IMG/VR virus record: IMGVR_UViG_3300021960_000575
Location: 1-22,313 of that record
Direction: 5' to 3' (one strand)
Source: a virus
Length of the DNA: 22,313 bases
The notes beneath the pieces are model-generated. The model was given only the letters and a program-made list of their open reading frames with translations. It was not told where the DNA came from and did no database searches. How positions within the stretch are numbered: the stretch's first letter is position 1; each line of letters opens with the position of its first letter. This document shows positions 17,101 through 22,064 of the stretch, piece after piece. Made by a program: the position numbers and the translations under genes.

Positions 17101-18309
17101 TTACCGACAACTGTAACTCCTTCTTTTGGAGCTTTAGGAGAAATATTTATACCTTTGATGACTGGAGTAGACCCTTTTACATTACAAAAGCTAGAAGGAC
17201 TTGGATTGGGTAATGATGATAAAGTAAAAGTACAACACATACTTAGTAGGCTTTCACCAAACATACCTACTACTGCTTTTACTGCTCCTATATTTGGACC
17301 AGATAATAGATTTGATAAGTATAATCCTTTTGCAAAATCATTTGGTTCTAAGAAAATTAGTACAGCTTTTAGACAAGCAACAGAAGAAAGTGAAGCACAG
17401 TATTCTACAAACTACACACCTTTTGAAGCTATTATAAATGCTTTTGGTTTTAAATTACAACCAATAGAAATGGAAAAATTATTAGGTATAAAGTCTGCAG
17501 AGTTTAGAAGAAAGTATTCAGATTCTAAAAAGCAAATAAATAGAATAACAAAAAGATATGCAGAAGGTAAAATATCTAAAAGTGAAGCTGAAAAAGACAT
17601 ACAAGAAATATATAAAAATTTACAAACAGAACAAGAAAAAGTATCTAGAATATTTGAACAAGTAAGAGAACCTAAAGTTTTAGGAGGACCTGTAGTTTCT
17701 AATGTAAAAGATGACCCTAAAGATAGAAAAATGGATAATGTTCAAGGAACTTACACACAAGTAGCACGAAATTTAAGTGATGTTGAAAGAGCTATAGATG
17801 AGTTAGAAGAACAAACAAAACCTAAAACAGATATGGAACGATTAGGTTTTAACAAAGGTGGAGAAGTTAATCCAAATATTATAGCAATTGATAACGAATT
17901 AAAAAAATTAGGATATTCAAAAGAAGCTAGAGCTGCTAAGTTAGGAAACATAGGAGTTGAAACAGGTTATACTTATGACTATAAACAACAACAACAAAAT
18001 GGTAAAGGTTATGGTTTATATCAATATGATTTTCAAAAACCTTATTATGAAAAATATTTAAAACAAAATAATTTACAAGATTCTGTAGCTTCACAGGTTG
18101 GTTTTACACATGAAGTTTTGTCAGGTAATGATGCTGTTATGGGTATGAATACAGATGATAGAGTAGCTTTACAAAAAGCTTTAACTGAAAGTAAAGATAT
18201 TTCATTTATAACACAAATGTTTTCTGAAAAATATGAAAAGCCCGGAGTTCCTCATTTAGATAGACGAATAGAAGAAGCTAATAAAATATATAAATTATTA
18301 CAGGACTAA
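14176..18309 (+). CDS. Giant internal virion protein with LPD38-like region and C-terminal lysozyme-like domain
   Basis: This 1377-residue protein is in the size class of podovirus ejection proteins such as T7 gp16 (1318 aa). The N-terminal part has helices and Gly/Ala-rich hydrophobic stretches (DPVGYVPLVGW, TTLGGTLGLGGGLIG, ALVGTAAGVAGV) that could enter a membrane. The middle (about residues 676-930) has KSKTAWNPVVHVNN and RRYPTPFLSYTYRV, resembling the LPD38 region of large phage polyvalent proteins. After a charged linker and FNKGGEV (1225-1231) comes a lysozyme-like domain. AKLGNIGVETG has the likely catalytic Glu1262, followed by GKGYGLYQYD, QVGFTHEVL and a C-terminal FSEKYEKPG...DRRIEEA helix, as in phage tail-lysozyme domains. 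It probably enters the cell with the DNA and opens peptidoglycan. Alternatively the C-terminal domain serves in lysis. Confidence 0.65.
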   Translation: MTLQFGKINTTEFQTTTPQKTGLSFSRIGDKEPLSEPYMSRDEALKYAMKSGSMDSVRGIKQMFGKLTGNEDLIEELKKKNKKLKELMEHPEYGDEVTAAYFGSAIALDPVGYVPLVGWAKKAKTLSQATKYGAGYGGAFSSLAYVDEEAGESRAFNLAAGTTLGGTLGLGGGLIGRSISKRFNKEPNFAATLKDRQERLLREKVEKTKEGEFQTPQELEKAIDDIIADLRTKEPKKLTQSVQDFYTQHVGDKVWNLAVNNWGSALVGTAAGVAGVNAFTDEESTQAQKIFYGLLATLTGVGGTKALGRIPVGDKNLSQLMSQGIVDNYALPKRYVQIQQETFGDVNNLSQQAVDIVKKTATLPIEERKVLYRMLDGDLETAPDLIGFKKESRNLIKTLGQEMVDAGLLSEKIFRKNAETYVHRSYLKYVNGEIDKASYNAARQFKIIGDELKPRGQKLDKEINIKTYKDNLNPNSKNYKLYEGYEVFPIARVVSKTQYDNIKARIAKKKTLKDKDYRLNKDVEDIRDWKVAEEGLDSYKLESTKRIELRRDYTKKEREQMGEIEDAAFAISETARLMTNDLAIFKLYSNIAKDRSLSLSKIDFENKVIKEEINPENWILVPDATLSKAAKVDGESVKKFGKLSDKYVPVEVYNDITRLNKIKTEGNTIEKNYLGMNRLWKKSKTAWNPVVHVNNMTSNVLLYDFADANYKFLPQGFKELTEGLEGTGKSKLYDLAKSLGVYDVDIVSKELTSETKDVLADTLKLLADKSSSEIVNSQKYAIETFKGLSKKGYDMTFGKLENLYQLEDQAFRMALFIDRLSKGFSPDKAAADAKKWFINYDINAPLINLMRRYPTPFLSYTYRVVPLLAESAIKRPHKFGKWALGAYTLNEVGKQYGVGDEEKERLLMRDDLKQKMFGMPFLPSTTIKTPFASGKDEETPLYLDVKRFIPGGDVFALDPERGIGIPVPFTDKSLKLPTTVTPSFGALGEIFIPLMTGVDPFTLQKLEGLGLGNDDKVKVQHILSRLSPNIPTTAFTAPIFGPDNRFDKYNPFAKSFGSKKISTAFRQATEESEAQYSTNYTPFEAIINAFGFKLQPIEMEKLLGIKSAEFRRKYSDSKKQINRITKRYAEGKISKSEAEKDIQEIYKNLQTEQEKVSRIFEQVREPKVLGGPVVSNVKDDPKDRKMDNVQGTYTQVARNLSDVERAIDELEEQTKPKTDMERLGFNKGGEVNPNIIAIDNELKKLGYSKEARAAKLGNIGVETGYTYDYKQQQQNGKGYGLYQYDFQKPYYEKYLKQNNLQDSVASQVGFTHEVLSGNDAVMGMNTDDRVALQKALTESKDISFITQMFSEKYEKPGVPHLDRRIEEANKIYKLLQD

Positions 18310-18310
18310 T

Positions 18311-18751
18311 ATGGGATTTCCTTTTGAGATAATAACTATGTTAGCCTCTACAGTTCTTGGTGGGGTTATGAGTGTTTGGTCTGAAAGTCGTAAAGCTAAA
18401 GCAGAAGCACAAAAACTTCTTATAACTCGTGGTGAGTTTGATATGAAAGCTAGAAAGCAATCACTTGACCAAGGGTTAAAAGATAAAGGCTTTGCATGGA
18501 CTAGAAGAATTATAGCACTAACATCAGTATTTGCTATAGTTCTTTTACCTAAACTTGTAGCTGTATATTACCCTGATGTAAGTGTTACAGTAGGCTATAC
18601 TAACTGGAATCCGGGTGGTTTGTTTAGGAGTGGTAGAGAAGTATTTGAATGGATTACTTTTCAAGGCTTAGTAATAACTCAATTAGATACCAACTTAGTA
18701 TCAGCTATTATAGGCATGTACTTTGGTGGTAGTTTAGCTAAAGGTAAGTAA
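18311..18751 (+). CDS. Holin-like membrane protein, 146 aa
   Basis: It has a hydrophobic segment at about residues 5-22, a charged helical region (AESRKAKAEAQ-type, 24-60), a clear membrane helix at 66-87 (RIIALTSVFAIVLLPKLVAVYY) and a weaker C-terminal hydrophobic segment (126-141, ending GGSLAKGK). Small size, two or three membrane segments, a basic C-terminus and location after the structural genes all fit a holin of the three-helix kind common in marine phages. I did not identify a specific family with certainty. AGGA at 18302-18305 is the ribosome site. Its stop overlaps the next start (TAATG at 18749-18753). No separate endolysin gene is adjacent, which weakens a simple lysis-cassette reading. 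Confidence 0.5.
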   Translation: MGFPFEIITMLASTVLGGVMSVWSESRKAKAEAQKLLITRGEFDMKARKQSLDQGLKDKGFAWTRRIIALTSVFAIVLLPKLVAVYYPDVSVTVGYTNWNPGGLFRSGREVFEWITFQGLVITQLDTNLVSAIIGMYFGGSLAKGK

Positions 18752-19032
18752 TGAACGACTGGATACAAGCTATAGAAACTATAGGTATTCCGGCAGCAGG
18801 TGCAGCAGGTCTAGGATATTTAGTTTGGGTACTCTTTAAATCTTTAATAGCAGACATACATAAAAAGTTAGACACACAACATGGCATGATAGTTGCACTG
18901 ATAGATAGAATAAGACAGATGGATAACGACATGATTAGAATAGATGCTATGTGTCGTGCAGCAATGGGTTTAAAACCTGATATAGATAGGATAGCTAGGG
19001 CAGATGGACAGAAAGACCAACGAAAAGATTGA
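18751..19032 (+). CDS. Small membrane protein with coiled-coil tail, 93 aa
   Basis: It has one N-terminal membrane helix (about residues 9-31, TIGIPAAGAAGLGYLVWVLF) and then a long amphipathic helix (MIVALIDRIRQMDNDMIRID). It ends with KPDIDRIARADGQKDQRKD. I recall this 'PDI.RIARADG..D.R.D' ending from small hypothetical proteins of marine phages, usually beside holin-like genes. It probably sits in the inner membrane with the coiled coil in the cytoplasm or periplasm and may partner the 146-aa protein. Its start overlaps that gene's stop, and its own last 29 bases overlap the start of the csgF-like gene. It is therefore the junction between ordinary phage genes and the curli-type module. The function is unproven. 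Confidence 0.55.
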   Translation: MNDWIQAIETIGIPAAGAAGLGYLVWVLFKSLIADIHKKLDTQHGMIVALIDRIRQMDNDMIRIDAMCRAAMGLKPDIDRIARADGQKDQRKD

Positions 19033-19582
19033 TAAGAAAATATTACAAGTAGTAAATCTTTCTCCAAGTGAATCTTGGATAGAAAAAATTGTAGATATAC
19101 ATCCTATGAAGCAGATTACTGTAGCTTCTATAGTTCAAGTATTGGTATTTGGATTTATGTTGTTAGCTTTCTGGGGTAACTCTAAACTCTTTGCAGACGA
19201 AGTAGTATTTAAGTTTAAGAGTCCTAGCTTTAGTGGTGTTGGTACATCATCACACTACTTGACAATCCAGAATCAAGAGTTTAATCGTAAAGAAGCATTA
19301 AAGGCAGAGATAAAAGCTTTACAAGACCAGATAGAAAGAGACAAAGAGAATACAACACTTGCAAGATTTATAAGAAATTTAGAATCTAGAATATATGCAC
19401 AATTATCTAGACAGTTAGTAGAAAATTTATTTGGTGAGACTCCGAGTGATAATGGCGTACTAGAATTAGAGGGCAACCGAATAGAATATAGTGTTGTCGA
19501 TGGAATAATAACTTTAAAAATAACGGACAGTGATGGGAATACGACAACTATATCTTTGCCTATCGGTAGCTTTACTTTCTAG
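19004..19582 (+). CDS. csgF: CsgF-like curli secretion accessory protein
   Basis: A hydrophobic export segment (about residues 39-58) ends KLFA with a likely cleavage after Ala64. The mature N-terminus DEVVFKFKSPSFSG matches the start of E. coli CsgF (TMTFQFRNPNFGG), the part that sits in the CsgG pore. The C-terminal half also matches. A helical FIRNLESRIYAQLSRQLVENL corresponds to FTQAIQSQILGGLL, and the strands IEYSVVDGIITLKITDSDGN, TTTISLP correspond to the CsgF beta end. The visible frame starts at ATG 19004, giving an unusually long basic/polar leader of 38 residues. A later start at ATG 19106 (residue 35) gives a normal signal peptide but has no ribosome site. The mature middle has a charged helix (97-117). 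The first 29 bases overlap the 93-aa gene and the last 50 overlap csgG. Confidence 0.85.
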   Translation: MDRKTNEKIDKKILQVVNLSPSESWIEKIVDIHPMKQITVASIVQVLVFGFMLLAFWGNSKLFADEVVFKFKSPSFSGVGTSSHYLTIQNQEFNRKEALKAEIKALQDQIERDKENTTLARFIRNLESRIYAQLSRQLVENLFGETPSDNGVLELEGNRIEYSVVDGIITLKITDSDGNTTTISLPIGSFTF

Positions 19583-20387
19583 TTGTGCTGTACTAAATCA
19601 GAATCAGGACTTAGTATTAACACAAGATATAAAGCCTAGTTCTATATTAGATTTACAGTCAGAAGAATTAAAAAACTTACCAAGTGCAAAAGCAAGACCG
19701 ACTATAGCTATATATCCTAATAGCTTTAGAGATTTAACAGGTCAACGTAGAAGTAATAGTTCTTTTGCTTTGTTTAGTACAGCTATTACACAAGCTCCTG
19801 AAGCATTTTTAATTAGAGCTTTTAAACATGCAGCAGGTGGTGAATTTTTTAGAGTTGTAGAACGTGTAGGTTTAGATGACCTAACAAAAGAAAGACAATT
19901 AATTAGAAGTACTCGTAAAGAGTTTGAAGAAGATAAAAAAATGAAACCTCTGCTATTTGCGGGGTTATTGGTTCAGGGAGGAGTTGTTAGTTATGAGGCT
20001 AACCTCAAGTCTGGAGGTGCTGGTGCTAGATATCTAGGTATAGGTAATAGTAAACAGTACAGAGAAGATACAGTTACTATATCATTACGATTAGTTTCTG
20101 TGTCAACTGGAGAAGTGTTGATGGAAACTTTAGTTTCTAAAAGCATTATATCCACAAGTGTTTCTCAGGATGTGTTTCGTTTTATAGAAGCTGGTACTGA
20201 ACTGGTAGAAATAGAAGGGGGAGTTGCTGAGAACGAAAGTGTTTCTATAGCTTTACAAAAAGCAATAGAGACTGGAGTATTAAATATAATATATACAGGA
20301 ATACAGAGAGGGTATTGGGAATATGAAAACATTAAAATTAATGAGCCTGATTGCATTGATGAATGTATCAATGGTATACGGGGCTGA
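19533..20387 (+). CDS. csgG: CsgG-like outer-membrane curli secretion channel lipoprotein
   Basis: The protein is 284 residues from ATG 19533 (GTG 19530 is an alternative; GGA at 19525-19527 favours the ATG). The signal peptide ends in lipobox LSSC with lipid-bearing Cys18. Strong CsgG landmarks follow: ARPTIAIYPNSFRDLTGQ, STAITQAPEAFLIRAFK, LDDLTKERQLIRSTRKE, SYEANLKSGGAGARYLGIG (153-171), VSTGEVL (190-196), DVFRFIE and SIALQKAIETGV, then RGYWEY. In E. coli CsgG forms a nonameric 36-strand outer-membrane pore exporting curlin. By eye, the constriction segment (R72 to F81) keeps the Phe equivalent to E. coli Phe56 but not Tyr51 or Asn55, so pore selectivity may differ. The signal peptide is encoded inside the end of csgF, and the last 65 bases contain the start of the curlin-like gene. 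Confidence 0.92.
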   Translation: MGIRQLYLCLSVALLSSCAVLNQNQDLVLTQDIKPSSILDLQSEELKNLPSAKARPTIAIYPNSFRDLTGQRRSNSSFALFSTAITQAPEAFLIRAFKHAAGGEFFRVVERVGLDDLTKERQLIRSTRKEFEEDKKMKPLLFAGLLVQGGVVSYEANLKSGGAGARYLGIGNSKQYREDTVTISLRLVSVSTGEVLMETLVSKSIISTSVSQDVFRFIEAGTELVEIEGGVAENESVSIALQKAIETGVLNIIYTGIQRGYWEYENIKINEPDCIDECINGIRG

Positions 20388-21039
20388 TAATGAGATATAT
20401 GTTGACCAATCGGGTAATACAGCAAATATTGATTTAGAACAACTTGGAAACTCTAATATTATTGGTGGACTAAATTCTGTTGCTGGTACATTAACAGCAT
20501 TGGATTTAGATGGTTTAAATCTTACACTAGATATAAATCAAATCGGTAATACCAACAAGTTTCTTGGTGATATTTATGGTGATAACGTAACAGGATTCTT
20601 TGAGTTTGATGGTGATAGTAATACATTCACTATACAAGGCGACCCAACGAATACATACGGAATAGATGGTTCTGATTATAATGTTGATGTTACTGGAAAT
20701 TCTAACACATTTACGTTAGATACCGGTACATCTGCACTAGCTGGTACGCTTGATTTAGATTGGATAATCAATGGAGATAGTAACACATTTGATTTTGATA
20801 TTAATTATGATGGTGGTACTAACTACGTAGATGTAGATGGAGATAGTAATACAGTAAACTTTACAGGGAGTGGATATGCAGGTGGATATTTTTACCTCGA
20901 CCAAACAGGTAGTAGCAGAACATTTAACATTACACAATCTTCAACATTGGTTTCTGACTGGCTTAAAATTGAGTCTACTTCTTCTAACGGTACTGTTTGT
21001 GTCGTTCAGAATGATGGTGGTACAAGCACAAGCTGCTAA
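20323..21039 (+). CDS. Secreted curlin-like repeat protein, probable CsgG substrate
   Basis: This 238-residue protein has a signal peptide (residues 1-20, cut after VYG). Residues 24-48 read IYVDQSGNTANIDLEQLGNSN, a near-canonical curlin repeat (Q.G..N.A...Q.G..N). Further units become Asp-rich: NQIGNTN (72-78), DGDSNT (96-101), TGNSNT (124-129), NGDSNT (150-155), DGDSNT (172-177), QTGSSRT (194-200). The key Gly residues are mostly 22-28 apart, close to the 19-23 residue curlin unit. The C-terminus has two Cys (226 and 238) around VVQNDGGTSTS, so a disulfide or anchor is possible. Its position right after csgG makes it the likely exported amyloid-type fibre subunit. It is not a close CsgA or CsgB, and an adhesin with a beta-solenoid is the alternative. 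The start lies within csgG (65-base overlap). Confidence 0.7.
   Translation: MKTLKLMSLIALMNVSMVYGADNEIYVDQSGNTANIDLEQLGNSNIIGGLNSVAGTLTALDLDGLNLTLDINQIGNTNKFLGDIYGDNVTGFFEFDGDSNTFTIQGDPTNTYGIDGSDYNVDVTGNSNTFTLDTGTSALAGTLDLDWIINGDSNTFDFDINYDGGTNYVDVDGDSNTVNFTGSGYAGGYFYLDQTGSSRTFNITQSSTLVSDWLKIESTSSNGTVCVVQNDGGTSTSC
20395..20925 (+). repeat. Degenerate curlin-like repeats
   Basis: About eight protein-level units centre on G-[ND]-x-N. Key Gly residues are at 31, 42, 75, 97, 125, 151, 173 and 196 of the curlin-like protein. The first three keep the curlin Gln (Q.GN), and the middle four have GDSNT or GNSNT. Codons differ between units, so the repeats are old rather than recent duplications. Confidence 0.6.
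20865..20870 (+). promoter_or_regulatory. Ribosome binding site deciding the FecR-protein start
   Basis: AGGGAG ends 5 bases before ATG 20876. It lies in the middle of the coding part of the curlin-like gene and is the best-placed Shine-Dalgarno for the FecR frame. It supports a start that overlaps the curlin-like gene by 164 bases, rather than a start further down that would lack the hydrophobic leader. Confidence 0.6.
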
Positions 21040-22063
21040 TATTGGAAACATAACAGAACTTAATGGAGCTGGTAGAGTTGTTAGGGATGACACTTACCAA
21101 GCTTCATTAGATTTTAACATAGAAAGTTACGATAATGTCCAAACTTCTAATGGGAGATTGGGCATTACTTTTTTAGATGACAGTCAAGTTCGTTTGACTG
21201 AACATTCTGAATTGATTATAGATGAGTTTATTTACGACCCAGACCCATCTAAATCTAAAATGGCTCTACAGTTTGCTAGTGGTACTGCAAGGTTTATCAC
21301 AGGAAAACTAGCAACTATAGACAAAGAAAATATAATTATAAATACACCTAGTGCTACGATAGGTATTCGTGGTACAGACTTTACTGTAACTGTAGATGAA
21401 TTAGGTAGAAGTTTAGTTATATTATTACCAGACGATGACGGTCTTCCAAGTGGAGAGATAGTTGTCGCAACAGCTATGGGACAGGTAATACTTAACAAGC
21501 CTTATCAAGCTACAACAGTTTCAATGTACGAGACTGAACCAACCAAACCCGTTATCCTTGACTTGACTCTTGAGTTAATTGATAACATGTTAATAGTAAA
21601 TGCACCAAAGGAAATACAAGAGAATGACGAAGGAACAAATGGAGGGAACAGCACTAGCATTCTTGATGTTGATTTCCTTGAGTTTGATGATTTAGAAGTA
21701 GACTATCTTGCAGAAGATAACTTAGAGTTTACAGAGCTTGACATCAACTATCTTGATGTAAATTTTCTTGAAGACTTGTTAGATATCATAGAAGATGTCA
21801 ATGAGTTAGACCAGACTGAATCACTTTTAAAAACTGATATAGATTTAAAAGGGACACAAGTCGGATATGATTCTGATACACAGATAAATACTTTTATAAC
21901 GGATAATCTTATTACGTTTTATAAAACTTTAGAAGATACTATACGTTTAGATTTAGATAAGAGTAATGCTTACACTGTTATTCTAATACAAAATGGTAAG
22001 AGTACACAGATAATTGTTAATGGTGGAGGAGACTCTACTATAAAAATTACACAGGATAATTAA
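20876..22063 (+). CDS. Secreted FecR-domain protein with acidic pentad repeats
   Basis: From ATG 20876 (AGGGAG just upstream; GTG 20870 is an alternative) the protein has 395 residues. A basic/polar leader, a hydrophobic helix (about 26-44) and VQAQA|ANIG give a probable signal peptidase site after residue 53. Residues 54-190 form a FecR domain: GNITELNGAGRVVRD, NVQTSNGRLGITFLDDSQVRL, the 'SATIGIRGTDF' motif (159-169) and a VVATAMGQV strand. Residues 261-300 are eight consecutive pentads of the form [DNST]-x-L-[DEA]-x. The rest is mixed, ending in a beta-like YTVILIQNGKSTQIIVNGGG segment. FecR domains are periplasmic sensor or scaffold modules, often encoded with CHASE2 or adenylate cyclase genes. 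A regulatory or fibre-anchoring role in the curli module is inferred. Confidence 0.8.
   Translation: MQVDIFTSTKQVVAEHLTLHNLQHWFLTGLKLSLLLLTVLFVSFRMMVVQAQAANIGNITELNGAGRVVRDDTYQASLDFNIESYDNVQTSNGRLGITFLDDSQVRLTEHSELIIDEFIYDPDPSKSKMALQFASGTARFITGKLATIDKENIIINTPSATIGIRGTDFTVTVDELGRSLVILLPDDDGLPSGEIVVATAMGQVILNKPYQATTVSMYETEPTKPVILDLTLELIDNMLIVNAPKEIQENDEGTNGGNSTSILDVDFLEFDDLEVDYLAEDNLEFTELDINYLDVNFLEDLLDIIEDVNELDQTESLLKTDIDLKGTQVGYDSDTQINTFITDNLITFYKTLEDTIRLDLDKSNAYTVILIQNGKSTQIIVNGGGDSTIKITQDN
21656..21775 (+). repeat. Eight acidic pentad repeats in the FecR protein
   Basis: The pentads are SILDV, DFLEF, DDLEV, DYLAE, DNLEF, TELDI, NYLDV and NFLED. Leu is invariant at position 3, the next residue is acidic in seven of eight, and the fifth is usually Val, Phe or Ile. 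This resembles but does not fit the classical pentapeptide-repeat consensus A(D/N)LXX, because the first position is Asp or Asn rather than Ala. Confidence 0.75.
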
Positions 22064-22064
22064 T

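Noticed and set aside
16833-17264. 143-aa open frame on the - strand
   Set aside because: It lies wholly inside the 1377-aa gene, has no ribosome site or domain, and its Ser/Pro/Leu composition is what the complement of the AT-rich sense gene would give. The same reasoning applies to the other - strand frames inside long genes.
20870-20872. GTG 20870 or the ATGs at 21011 and 21014 as the FecR-protein start
   Set aside because: ATG 20876 has AGGGAG five bases upstream, while the GTG overlaps that site. The ATGs at 21011 and 21014 would remove the hydrophobic leader before the AQA cleavage site.
21656-21775. Classical pentapeptide-repeat protein
   Set aside because: Leu is at the right spacing, but the usual Ala/Ser/Thr before it is mostly Asp or Asn and the fifth residue is mostly hydrophobic, so membership of that family is not claimed.
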